Assembly: GCA_016584305.1 (NCBI GenBank)
Contig: JACEEZ010011923.1
Coordinates: 38,501-102,500 of the forward strand
Reading direction: 5' to 3'
DNA: 64,000 bases
Origin: Chionoecetes opilio
Lineage: Eukaryota; Arthropoda; Malacostraca; Decapoda; Majidae
The stretch's first letter is position 1, and the number at the start of each line of letters is the position of its first letter. Made by a program: the position numbers and the translations under genes. Under the pieces are notes generated by a model, which was not told the DNA's origin, searched no databases, and saw nothing but the letters and a program-made list of their open reading frames with translations. Positions 47,863 to 58,885 of the stretch are shown in pieces.

Positions 47863-48870
47863 TTATTGATAGAATTGACAAAAAAGGCATTGAAATGTGC
47901 CAGACAGCACTGTCATATGAAGCAATGGGAAGAGTAAAGAAGCCAAGGGGGAAGAAAGAGAAGGTGACATGATGGGGGATGGGGAAAGGAACAGGATATT
48001 AGAGCAGGATTGTTGAATTAAGTAAGGGACGTGTATCTGTTGGAGAAAGGAGATTAAATTGCTACGAGAAACGAGGATTCTGTGAGGGCATGCGGAAGGT
48101 AAGGATTTCGGGAGAGGGAGGATAGACAAGGAAAAGCATTTGCACGAGCAGCAGCAAAGTGGGGGCAGGGTAAAAGAACATGTTGCAACAAAAAAAGGAA
48201 CACTACAGGGCGAACAGAGGGTTCGGGGAGAAGCTGACATGAGATGGGAGTGCGTGAGGTAAGTAAGTATAGCCGATATATAAATGCCAGAAGTAATGGG
48301 AAGGCAAGCCTTCCAATATCTGTTCCTGTGGTACAGATCTGATAAAAAAATATGAAGGGTTTAATTTTACGAATTTTATTTTTGGAAAGCCCACACTAGA
48401 AAGACTGCCAACAGCTAAAATGAAACAATTTGAAGAAAGAATAATAGCTGGTATGTTCAAGATACCATAGAACCAGTACATGACGGTCAAAATTGCTAAA
48501 GAGTCAACATGCTCATTACCAGATATATTAATGTGACTTGGCACCCAGCATAAATAAATGGACTTGTTGACTTATTAATAGATGGAATTACCAGTCTTGG
48601 AATTCCCAAACAAGAGGTTGAGCTCAGTTAAGGGGAGAAATGGTGAAAGATGAAGAAGAAGAGAAAACTAGGCATTGCAAGACAATAAGGATAACGTACA
48701 ATTCAGTCATAAGGACACTGGACTCTTTAGGTAGTTGGAGCCTTGGAATAAGAAGGGAAGGAAAAAGAGACAGCAAAACTAGAGCCAAAATGGGATTTTG
48801 AACCATGAGTAAATGTGGATTTGCATGGCTTGAGTAGAAAAGTTTTAAATAAAATGAGGGCATAAGACTA
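47863..48870 (-). pseudogene. LINE ORF2 C-terminus with RNase H and zinc knuckle, decayed
   Basis: On the minus strand, TELYVILIVLQCL (near 48700) is the second catalytic region of a LINE-type RNase H, and CWVPSHINISGNEHVDSLA (near 48545-48490) is its conserved end. Further down, RSVPQEQILEGLPSHYFWHL with YIGYTYL (48330-48270) and a Cys-rich stretch (FALCSVPFF, TLPPLCCC) mark the knuckle region after RNase H. Frames shift several times. It differs in sequence from the LINE fragments in families D and E, so it is another jockey/R1/I-type lineage. It lies just past the ADAT1 polyadenylation signal in opposite orientation. Confidence 0.75.
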
Positions 48871-49093
48871 GAGAAGGGATGTCAGATTTAGAAGAGCCCG
48901 TGAAAATTGCGGAGCAGATATTTGGGGGAAAGCATGAGCCATAGAGGAAAGGAATTTAGTCGGATCCCCTTTTTAGCGAGGTTCAATTTTGTGATTCAAC
49001 AGTCACTATACCATGGAAATATTCCAGCTCATGACATTCGCAATTATCTCGCCACTTTTGCGGTTGCCATTTTGTATGCTACACAATTATTCC

Positions 49094-49638
<545 letters not shown>

Positions 49639-50040
49639 CAGTGCATCCTCGTACAACACGGGTTCTTACAACACGATCCACGTACAAGACGGTGGGGGTC
49701 TGAGCAACCCATTTCATCCGCACAACATGACCTAGCGATCTGAAATCAAGGCAATTCTGCCCTTACCCGCACTGCACGGTGCTGCGCCGCACAACACGGT
49801 GATGCATTTGTGACGTCATTGCGCACTGTGACGTAGGCAGCGTCTGCGCCGCTTGGCCATTGTGGATTTTTTTGCCAGGCAGTGACAGCGTAGTGGAACC
49901 CTGACCGTGTTTTACGTGCATAATACCAGCCCCCCCCCCCACCATGCCACCCAAAACAAGGAAGCGGAAGTTAATCATCCACGAGATGAAGGTGGAAGTT
50001 ATAGAAAGGAAGAAGAAAGGAGAAGGAAGCAGCAGCATAG

Positions 50041-50889
50041 TGTAACGCGGGAAAATGGGTTAAAACTTTTGACTCATGACTGACGAAGAGTTTACGTTTA
50101 GTGGGAGTGGGTAAAGTAATATATAAATGTCGAGTAATGAAATGAGTAATTTTCCTCCACTCCTCAGTTCTGAATCACTATATAAAAATATATTGTGATA
50201 TATTTTTGTACCGACGGTAGCTGGTGACGTCAGCTGGCTAGGCAAGGAGGAGGGCGAGTGGCCATATTAGTTGTCTGTAGCGGTCCACGTGTCACAGTGG
50301 AGAGACGTGAAGGGAGGTGTGGTTTTCACCTTTGGATAAGGGTCCAAGGTAGCTGTGGAAAGACGGCTGGATGAACGGCTGGATAAGGGTTCAAGGTAGC
50401 TGTGAAAAGCCGGCTGGATGAGCAGTGGGGAACACCTGTGAACGCCTCTGTGTGAACACTAGGGATACAGCTAAGGATTAGTCTTATAGCTGGAGTGTGT
50501 GGACATTGATACTTGACTCAGCAAATCAGTGACGGGAACTTTAGTTAATGATTTAGGTTTAGAGGGTGATTACGTTGGTGAGCACGAGCTGATACTCGCG
50601 TCGTGTCGATGTTGTTAGCATTAAGCATATTTTTAAGTGGAGAGATACGTTAATGCTTTAAGGTTAAGAAGGAGTTGGGAAGTAATTACTGGTGAACCAG
50701 TAAAGTGACAATATACTAAGATAAAGATAACGAGTTGTTATCTTTTACACCCATTAGTACTGACATAGTTCTTAATCTTATAATTTTTTTTTCCTACTTA
50801 TTGTGGGTGGTGGCAGCATAATAGCCAGGATTGTGGAGCCCTCTTGAATTAACGTCAAAGCAATAAATATATAAAGGGGGGGCGCTACA
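50041..50889 (+). repeat. 5' LTR
   Basis: It contains TATATAAATG-type AT-rich sequence near 50120, and CAATAAATATATAAAGG near its end, where AATAAA could serve polyadenylation. It interrupts the family H transposase within a Gly codon. Confidence 0.93.
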
Positions 50890-51596
50890 GCTGGTGGTAG
50901 CGGTTTAGGATCCATTTCATGGTTTCCCTTACCCACGCGCTAGATAAAGACATAGATAAGGACAGTAGTGATGGCCTGGAACATGCCGCGAGACAGTAGT
51001 GATGGCCTGGCATATGCCGCGGCGGGGAAATGTAAGGGTGCTGCAAGGAACACGCACGCCTAAGACCCGCTGTTGACAATGAAGGTGAAGTGGGAAGTGA
51101 AGGTAGTGTGGATGGGGGTGATGTGGTAAGTGTGGATGTGAATGGAGGATGAGGGTATTGTTGTTTTGTTAAAGGTATGCATGCGGATAATGATGTCGAG
51201 TGGATGTGGATGGATGATGAATGTGTGGATAGGGGGCTTGTAATCCACAATTAACACATGTAAAAGGTACGGTAAGGTTAGGTTGCCGTACCTTACGGTG
51301 AGGTTAAGGTTAGGTTAGGATAACAAGGAATTTAACGTAAAATAACACTAATGTAGGGCAGACATGGGCATGATTATGATTATTAATCCAAGAAATCATA
51401 ATCAAAGGCTGTGATTACATAATCATAATCAAATCATAATCAAATATGAAGCTGCAGCTTTAATCATAATCAAATCATAATCATATTTTTCTTCATAATA
51501 ATCAATGATTAAAATGTGATTATTGTGATTATTTCATTGTATTTTCCATGTAGCAATTCTATTTCTCCTAAATAAATTTGCCAATTTCATATAGTT

Positions 51597-51852
51597 TTTT
51601 GTTTGTTTGTTTAGAGGATATACAATTCCTCAGAGCCATAGTGATCTACCGCTGTAGGTTGTGGTGGCCGAAGCCACCACCCCGGGAGGGGGGTCATAAA
51701 CCCCCGGCTAACACCTGGTACCCATTCACTGCTGGGTGGACAGGAGCTCGGATTTTAAGAAAGGCCACCCATCTGTCTTCGCTCCGCCCGGGGATCGAAC
51801 CCGGGGCTTCTCGGTTGTGAGCCGAGCGTGCTAACCACTACACCACGGAGTA
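51597..51852 (-). mobile_element. tRNA-derived SINE, family 2
   Basis: Read on the minus strand from 51852: TACTCCGTGGTGTAGTGGTT (A-box region), an anticodon arm CTCGG-CTCACAA-CCGAG, and GGGTTCGATCCCCGGG (T arm with B-box) give a head very close to a tRNA, with CAC in the anticodon position (Val-like). The body is GC-rich (GGGTGGTGGCTTCGGCCACC region) and ends with (CAAA)n-like repeats near 51597-51612. The 3' body and tail show that it is a SINE, not a tRNA gene. Confidence 0.85.
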
Positions 51853-51945
51853 CCTGTATGTTATGTTATATATATATGTTCCTATATATATGTTCCAGGT
51901 CCAAGCATGTTTGCAAAGCATGACACTAACTAAAGACATTTTCTG

Positions 51946-52010
51946 CGGGGGAGCAAGAGAAATTTCGCTTGCAAGCGGTTTCTTTTCTCTCGCTGTACCC
52001 CCGCAGAAAA
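51946..52010. repeat. Hairpin in the hAT-like element
   Basis: TTTTCTGCGGGGGAGCAAGA pairs with a CTCGCTGTACCCCCGCAGAAAA arm, with one or two mismatches and an inner palindrome TTCGCTTGCAAGCGG. No protein is implied. Confidence 0.75.
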
Positions 52011-53833
52011 CGTTCGACCGTCGCTTGCTCCATGAGAGGGCGACGCGGCTGAGATATAAGCAAAACAAAGATCAAATGACTATTTTGACCCTCCAGATAT
52101 TTTTACACTGGGACGCATCCTATACCGTTATAGTCAGAAAAGTGTGCAGATTCAGGAAGTGTACTTAGAAATTTAATGTGATCATAAGTAGCCGAACAAT
52201 GAGATGATGAAGCCAAACAAGTGTGAGAAAATGTTTATGCACTGTTTTACTTACCCTTTTTTTCGAATAGTTGTACTTACATTACAGTTATAAATGTATA
52301 CTAATGCGATGCAAAATTTCCTCAGGAAGCCGATAGTAGTCTCAGTGTTTCTTAATACCCATTGGTATTGTAATTTGTATTGTATTGTACTTTTTTTATA
52401 AGTTTACAGTGTAGTAATTTATATTACTCAAATATAAAGAAGCAAAATGCACCAATTAGATGTGGTTTCCTTTAAGCTAGTGTCAATTGCAATAAAAAAC
52501 ACTGTTGACTAATGTATAACGGAACAAAAAAATTACCTTAATAATACATTACTGTGTACAAATAATCACAATAAAATGTGATTATAATCATAATCTAATC
52601 ATAATCAAGCAGTAATAGAAAAAATCTAATCATAATCAAAAATACGTAAAGCGAAATAATCATAATCAAATCATAATCATAAAAAGGAAAAAATGAGTAA
52701 TCATAATCTAATCATAATCAAAAAATTATTCCGGATGATAATCAAAATCAAATCATAATAATTTTTTATAATCATGCCCATGTCTGATGTAGGGCAGCTG
52801 TGGATGGCATGTAAAAGGTACGGTAAGGTTAGGTTGCCGTATCTTACGGAAAGGTTAGTATTAGGTTAGGGTAACAGCTGGTATAAAATAAGAAGTAAAG
52901 TAAAAGATAACACTAATGTGACAAGACGCCCCGGCAAGTAAGCAACTTTTGCAGGTTGTCGTGGCAGTAATAGCCACCTTGAAAAAGCAGAAGTGGTAGT
53001 AATGGAGGAGGAACTTGAACAACCACCTTGAATAGAGAGAGGAGGCCAGTGAGGAGATACGTGTATATTATAATGACAGAAATTTTAATCTCTAGTGAGA
53101 AAGAGATTAACTTTCACCACTTTCTCTAGTGAGAGAGAAAGATTTTGATGAAGGTCCCCTAGACAGAATGTAAAGGTTAGAAATTCTTGCTTTAGAGGGT
53201 GTACACAGATTACACTAAACACTAAATCCGCAAAGGATGTCGTTAGACCCGAGGATGTGCTTGGCTCTGAGCTTCGCTCGATGGGTGATAGACGCAGGAG
53301 TATGTATGCCTCGCTATGGAGGTGAGCCTTATCCCAAGTTACTGAGGGTATGGAGTAAATCCGGTCGTGATTTCTCCCTACGCGCCTATGCCTAGGTTAA
53401 GTGGGGTAAAAGAATAACCATTACAGACTAGAGGGATGAGTCCAGTCGCGACTCTATAGGGCTTCGGCCTTGACAAATAAGACAGGAAGTGAGAAGGTTC
53501 TCATTTCAAGAGAGTAAAGTCATTACATTAATTATGTATTCCCCAAACTGGTTAAATCTGCTCTTGGTGGGGGGGAGGTGAAAAATTAAGGATGCCTTTC
53601 TATTCAATTATTGTGTTTTTGTAAAGTTCATTGGAAGAGTTGTATTGTCCAGTTTGAGTATATATTGTTGGTGGGTGGTTAGAAGACCCTAGGTGAATGT
53701 AAAAGAAGAGGAGTCATGATTTGGTGTTGTGTGTATGTTATTATTTTTTTTTAAATACTTAGTTATATATCTGGTAGGATGCGTGATGAAGGACTGAGGA
53801 ACAAGGACATTTTTTGGGGGGGGGAAGAAGCCA

Positions 53834-54685
53834 TGTAACGCGGGAAAATGGGTTAAAACTTTTGACTCATGACTGACGAAGAGTTTACGTTTAGTGGGAG
53901 TGGGTAAAGTAATATATATAAATGTCGAGTAATGAAATGAGTAATTTTCCTCCACTCCTCACTTCTGAATCACTATATAAAAATATATTGTGATATATTT
54001 TTGTACCGACGGTAGCTGGCGACGTCAGCTGGCTAGGCAAGGAGGAGGGCGAGTGGCCATATTAGTTGTCTGTAGCGGTCCATGTGTCACAGTGGAGAGA
54101 CGTGAAGGGAGGTGTGGTTTTCACCTTTGGATAAGGGTCCAAGGTAGCTGTGGAAAGACGGCTGGATGAACGGCTGGATAAGGGTTCAAGGTAGCTGTGA
54201 AAAGCCGGCTGGATGAGCAGTGGGGAACACCTGTGAACGCCTCTGTGTGAACACCAGGGATACAGCTAAGGATTAGTCTTATTGCTGGAGTGTGTGGACA
54301 TTGATACTTGACTCAGCAAATCAGTGACGGGAACTTTAGTTAATGATTTAGGTTTAGAGGGTGATTACGTTCGTGAGCACGAGCTGATACTCGCGTCGTG
54401 TCGATGTTGTTAGCATTAAGCATATTTTTAAGTGGAGAGATACATTAATGATTTAAGGTTGAGAAGGAGTTGGGAAGTAATTACTGGTGAATCAGTAAAG
54501 TGACAATATACTAAGATAAAGATAACGAGTTGTTATCTTTTACACCCATTAGTTCTGACATATTTTCTTAATCTTATAATTTTTTTTTCCCACTTATTGT
54601 GGGTGGTGGCAGCATAATAGCCAGAATTGTGGAGCCCTCTTGAATTAACGTCAAAGCAATAAACCTATAAAGGGGGGGCGCTACA
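53834..54685 (+). repeat. 3' LTR
   Basis: Colinear with the 5' LTR, preceded by a G-rich purine tract, and ending at the second ATAG duplication, after which the family H transposase resumes. Confidence 0.93.
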
Positions 54686-55180
54686 ATAGGAAGAGCGATG
54701 AACCTGAATGAAGCCACAATGAGGACTATTCTACAAAATAAAGACAAATTGCTCGAGAATGTTAAAACCTACGGTGCGTCGCAACTGGATGGGCGTAGCA
54801 AGATTACAAACCCTGCAATGATTATGATGGAATGGTATCTTGCCCAATACATCGCCAGAAGGGACCGTGAACAAGTGCCATTGGACTCGAGACACCTGCG
54901 TGAGCAAGCTAAGGTGTTTTATTTAACTTCATGCAGAAAAGTAGGCACCCAAGAACGTCCATTTAAGGCTTCCAAAGGATGGTTGGACAAGTTTCTTCGT
55001 CGCAAGGATCTCAAGAACGTCAAATTAACAGGAGAAAGAAGGAGTGCAGACACTATTCTGGCTAATTCTTTCCCTGCAGTACTCAAGGGAATTATTGATG
55101 AAGGAGGATATTTGAAAGATCAAATTTATAACTTGGATGAAACCGAACTTCAGTGGATGAAAATGTCCGAGTCTACTCAG

Positions 55181-55520
55181 CTAACAACCGGCGGGCCAAC
55201 GTAGGCCGTAGAGCGGCGACCTGGCTGCCGCCGGCGGCATATTTACCTCTGACAGCCCTCCGAAGGCCCGCTGGTATATTTTCAGACGGGAAAATTTACT
55301 ATTGTTACACCCGCGGAGGAGTGTCCGTATGTCTGTGTGTATGTGACGCGAGCAATGTCCGTATGTCTGTGTGTATTTGTTGTGTGTATGTGACGTGAGC
55401 AATGTCCGTCTGTTTGTGTTTATTTGTCGTGGTGTGGGTACATAAGCAGTGTCTGTATGTCTGTGTGTATGAGCAGCGTGGCCGTGTGGGGTCGTTGCCA
55501 TGGAGACAAGGGGTTGCCGG
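55181..55520. other. Unassigned, with a GT-rich imperfect tandem repeat
   Basis: A GC-rich stretch (55190-55300) replaces the expected transposase continuation. From about 55318 to 55480 a unit of about 55-60 bp, built on TGTCCGTATGTCTGTGTGTA and GTGACG(C/T)GAGCAA, is repeated about three times. Confidence 0.5.
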
Positions 55521-56127
55521 TTTAATGCAATCAAAATATAGCCATGATCGAGTATATCAACAATATGTTGTCACTTTTTGCATCCAGTCACCCGTTTTTA
55601 AATGATCCGCATTCAAAATCTGTAAATTTCCCGAGCTCTCAAAACACAACTGGCGACCAGCAGACGACGCACCACGGCTCAGCGACGTCACAGCAGGAAG
55701 CCTCCCAGCCCTGCCTGATACAGATGCACGGAGGCTCGGAGAAAAATGTAGTACTTGGGGAATTTTGGGTGTTTCTGATATATTTTTTGTGCGATGTGGC
55801 ATGTACTTGCATCCTGTGTGGGTGCAGTGGGGGGGCTGTGCCTTTCCCGAGAGCTTAGCACCCATTTGCAACCTGTGCGGCGACGATATTAGTGTGCAGA
55901 CGTGTGGAGAGGCGGGTAGTAGCGAGGCCACCGACATGAGAGGGCTCGCTACTACCCGCCGCTCCACACGTCTGCACACATATATCGTCGCTGTGTGGGT
56001 TGTGAATGGGTGCTAAGCTCTCGGGAAGGGCACAGCTTTCTTGCTGTGCCCATGCAGGATGCAAGTATGTGCCGTGTCGCACAAAAAAAATATCAGAAGC
56101 ACCCGGGATTCTTCGGGTACTATTAGG
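55521..56127. repeat. Dispersed repeat with a large palindrome
   Basis: 55521-55818 matches 41374-41671. From about 55730 the sequence is a palindrome: the left arm to about 55928 pairs with about 55936-56127 (AGCTTAGCACCCATT against AATGGGTGCTAAGCT; CAGACGTGTGGAG against CTCCACACGTCTG). The loop is less than 10 bp near CATGAGAGGGC. Arms differ at several positions, so it is not a fresh assembly fold-back. Confidence 0.85.
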
Positions 56128-56481
56128 CCAAAATATTGTAGTATGCTAGTTGGACTCCAGGTGGTTAAAACAATTGTTGACAGACAAAATAATTATAAAT
56201 ACATAATTTGAGCCTCTTTATAAATATGATATTGAATTTTTGGTCAGCATGTCTCGTACCCCCAGGTGAAATGTTTCGTACCTGGTGGTACAGGTACCCC
56301 AGGTTAAGAACCACTGAGCTACACTTTCTCCATATCCAAAGTATGGCAGCTTTTGGTGTGTCATACAAAGTATGACACACTATGCATTCTGCAGTATGGA
56401 CTCCATTAACCTTCCATTACTATAACTTTTCCACATGTGATAATTTGCAACTTTCTTATAAGGTTCATTTTTTATATAACA
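56128..56481. other. Unassigned, ends in a splice-acceptor-like sequence
   Basis: AT-rich sequence ending TTCATTTTTTATATAACAG at 56481, just before the open frame at 56482. It may be the end of an intron of that gene. Confidence 0.4.
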
Positions 56482-58162
56482 GGAGGCTGCCATACTGGTA
56501 GACCGACTGCTCAGGGAGAGGCTGGGGTCCCTGGCACCCTTTGTGATGCAGTACTTGGACAGGCCAGCTGCAAGAAGAAACACAATGCCAGTCCGGAACC
56601 TGGCGCTGGCAAGCATCCGGTTCGACGTTCCGCCCACTGCTGCTGCTGCCTTGGCTTCTGGATTCCTCCAGGACCTTATCACTGACGGCCACCTCTCTCC
56701 AGACATGTCGTACCTGGTCTGCGATCCTAACAAGCTGAGGAGGGCCAGGCAGGATGCCATGGCATCGGCCAGGGACCTTGACCAGGGGAAGCACCAGGGT
56801 ACCAAAATAGTTGGATTGGGTTACGATGGGAGGAAGGACAAGACCATGGCGATGGTGCCCGACAGCTATGGGAAACTGCACCCAAGGTTGATCAGGGAGG
56901 AGCATGTGTCAGTGACAGAGGAGCCATCTGGAAGGTACCTTTGGCACTTTATACCAGAGGACCCGGTGCCACCTGAGAAGCCTGCGTTCAAGGTGGCTCA
57001 GGCTCTCTATGATCTGCTGGTGACATACGACTCCACCGACTCACTGATCGTACTGCAAGGTGACTCAACTAGGGCCAACACGGGGTGGAAGGGTGGTACT
57101 CACGCCCATTTAGAGAAGATGCTGGGACGTAAGCTCTTCTGGAGTATATGCGTGTTGCACACAAACGAGTTGCCCCTGCGCCACCTAATCACCAGCATCG
57201 ACGGGCCTACCTCATCTGACACTGGCTTCACGGGTCCAGTGTACAGTCTGCTGTCCAGCGTGAATGAGATGCAGTACAACGCAGAGTTCAGACGAGTGCC
57301 AGGCGGTGAAGATCTCACGGAGATACCGGAGTATATCCTGGTCAACATGTCCACTGACCAGCAGGTCTCCTACCAGCTGGTCCAGGCTGTGAAGCGGGGC
57401 GTTCTCCCGTCCGAGCTGCAGGAGATCAAGTGTGGCAAGGTGTCCCACTCCAGATGGCTCACCACAGCCCAGTCGCTCGTGTAGTACATGTGGACCAGAA
57501 AGCATGGACTGACTGGCAAAGAACTGAACACCCTGGAAATCCTAGTCATGTACTGCCTACAGGTGTAGCCCTACTTCAAACTCTACTACGACATCAAGGT
57601 TCACCACAGACTAGAGGACGGCCCCAAGCACATCCTCACGCAGCTCAGAGTGATGAGGTCGCAGCCCAAGAAGGTCCAAACAGCTGTGACCTTCTACGTG
57701 CGGACAGGAGCTTGGTTCACACACTCAGAATGTGTTCTCCTCTCGCTGATGGCGAGTCAGAGTGAGGACGACCGCAGGTTCGCCGTGACCCAGATTTTGA
57801 AGCTGAGGGTTGGCGAGGAGTATGGGGACGCCAGTGTAAGACCTCGCATCACACTCAAGATGAACTTGTCAGCCACCAGCTTGCAGACACTGATCAAGTG
57901 GCAGCCTGGCCAGGTGCACGAGCCGGCATTCACCTGTTCACTGTCCGGGGATCAGATCCAGGAGATCCTGGTCAAGCCGTACAAGGTTCCGGAGTTCTCT
58001 ATCCACACTCAGAGCACCGAAAGAGTCGTGAAGCAGGTGACAGAGGCTGCGGCAGCAGTGGTGGGGCAGCAGGCCAGAGACGGGTTCATCCGGGCTCGGG
58101 CCCACCACCGGGAGACCATGCCCTGCTTCATGTCTAAGAAGGACATGATGGACACGTTCTAG
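56482..58162 (+). pseudogene. Large transposase-like exon with two in-frame TAG stops
   Basis: A single plus-strand frame from 56482 (after an acceptor-like AACAG) to TAG at 58160-58162, about 560 codons, broken only by TAG at 57482 and 57566. In order: IRFDVPPTAAAALASGFLQD, KIVGLGYDGRKDKT, LIVLQGDSTRANTGWKGG, LFWSICVLHTNELPLRHLI, VNMSTDQQVSYQLV, GKVSHSRWLTTAQS, then LEDGPKHILTQLR, WFTHSECVLLSLM and ARDGFIRARAHHRETMP. The Asp in GYDG and GDST and an acidic residue in HSECV would suit a DDE/RNase H-like fold. I recall unannotated animal proteins with the HTNELPLRHL and TDQQ-YxLV motifs but cannot name the superfamily. The frame is GC-rich, unlike its surroundings. An AATAAA follows at about 58267. 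Confidence 0.65.
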
Positions 58163-58467
58163 GCCAACGTAGAGGCTGTGACACTGTGATGTAGTGCCTG
58201 ATGAACCAACTGATCAGAAAGAGCTTACCACATTAGTCATTTGGAACTCATATTGGTGCATGATGCAATAAACAGGACCAACCAGACACTGCGTACTCAT
58301 TTAAGCATTATTCGATAAGGGTGCAATATAAAAGTGCGATTTTGCATAGTAAGAATTGCTCAAATGCAAAAATGGAATTATATAAAATCGTCTTAGAATT
58401 CCATTTTACACAGGAAATTGGCATGCCAAAGTTGAGAAAAAGAATTTTTGTTATACGGCGTACCCTA
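58163..58467. other. 3' flank of the transposase-like exon
   Basis: Contains GCAATAAAC near 58265, a possible polyadenylation signal for the preceding exon. The rest is AT-rich, without a gene. Confidence 0.5.
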
Positions 58468-58885
58468 ATGGACACTAAAAAGCAACTTGAAGAGACGAAT
58501 CGATGCCTTTGGTAATAAGTGTCTTCGCAGAATCATGGGGTATCGCTGGGATGATTACGTGTCAAATCAGCGATTACACCGTGAGATTGAATCGCGGCCT
58601 ATTACCTGCATAGTCCGTCAGCGCCAACTTCGGCTATATGGGCATGTGGCACGCTACCCTGAAACCGATCCTTCCCATCGGGTTATATCGGTAAGAGACA
58701 ATCCGGCGTGGAGGGGGCGGCCCACAAGGCTCGTGGCTGGGGCAAGTTGATGTTTCTTGTCGAGAGCTGCTTGGTATGGGAAAGGAGCCTGCATGGGGAC
58801 TCGCGCGTGGTGACCCCCGGGAGTGGCGTCGTAGGGTGGGCGAGGCGACGCGCCCCACGGTGTATGCCCCCAATGATTGATTGAT
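58468..58885 (+). pseudogene. RTE-type LINE 3' end
   Basis: Matches the last 420 bp of the RTE copy at 30343-32883, including MGYRWDDYVSNQRLHREIES and RLYGHVARYPETDPSHRV, and ends with the same ATGATTGATTGA tail. It is 5'-truncated. The tail is followed directly by the gag-like frame of a gypsy element, whose 5' part is missing. Confidence 0.9.

Larger units (their letters stand above)
51359..52786. mobile_element. hAT-like non-autonomous element nested in the LTR element
   Basis: Its termini CAGACATGGGCATGATTAT and ATAATCATGCCCATGTCTG are inverted repeats. An exact 8-bp target duplication ATGTAGGG (51351-51358 and 52787-52794) is diagnostic of the hAT superfamily. The word AATCATAATC or its complement is repeated dozens of times at both ends, far more than in most hAT elements. 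It is 1428 bp with no transposase, and contains a SINE and a hairpin. Confidence 0.93.
50041..54685 (+). mobile_element. Non-autonomous LTR retrotransposon
   Basis: Two direct repeats of about 850 bp (50041-50889, 53834-54685), each starting TGTAACGCGGG and ending GCGCTACA, that is TG...CA ends. A 4-bp target duplication ATAG (50037-50040 and 54686-54689) flanks it. A purine tract GGGGGGGGGGAAGAAG precedes the 3' repeat. After the 5' repeat, TGGTGGTAGCGG two bases in may be the primer-binding site. The interior (about 1.5 kb once the nested hAT-like element is removed) has no gag or pol, as in TRIM/LARD elements. By eye the two repeats differ at roughly 15-20 positions, so insertion is recent. 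Confidence 0.92.
49639..55180 (+). mobile_element. Family H pogo/Tigger-like element, split by an LTR element
   Basis: It starts CAGTGCATCCTCGTACAACA after TA. The word ACAACACGG (or ACAACACGA, ACAAGACGG) recurs in the first 170 bp. It carries a pogo-type transposase gene on the plus strand, interrupted at 50040 by the LTR element 50041-54685. The right terminus is not found; similarity is lost after about 55180, where a GC-rich stretch of different character begins, so the 3' part was replaced or deleted. Without the insertion it would span about 900 bp to that point. Confidence 0.75.
49944..55180 (+). pseudogene. Pogo/Tigger-type transposase, split by an LTR element and C-terminally truncated
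   Basis: Part one (49944-50040) encodes 32 residues with a basic start (MPPKTRKRKLIIHEMKVEVI); part two continues at 54690 in the same frame through the Gly codon split by the insertion. The DNA-binding part shows a Psq/CENP-B N-terminal HTH (MNLNEATMRTILQNKDKLLE), then a Tc5/CENP-B-type domain around QVPLDSRHLREQAKVFY, WLDKFLRRKDLKNVKL. The start of the DDE domain has QIYNLDETELQW, whose D-E-T is the usual first catalytic Asp position. Homology stops about 10 residues later near 55180. The second part (54698-55180) has no frame damage, which suggests the element was young when it was hit. Confidence 0.85.

Noticed and set aside
51252..51330. Telomere-type TTAGG repeat (also near 52850)
   Set aside because: Only two or three imperfect TTAGG units occur, within a short repeated segment of the LTR element interior. 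It is not a telomeric array.
51780..51852. A functional tRNA-Val (CAC) gene on the minus strand
   Set aside because: The D, anticodon and T arms look good, but the acceptor stem pairs only over about five base pairs, and the sequence continues into a SINE body with a repetitive tail.
54698..55398. A complete transposase gene starting at 54698
   Set aside because: Its true start is at 49944, before the LTR insertion; the Met at 54698 is internal, and the domain is cut after about 55180.
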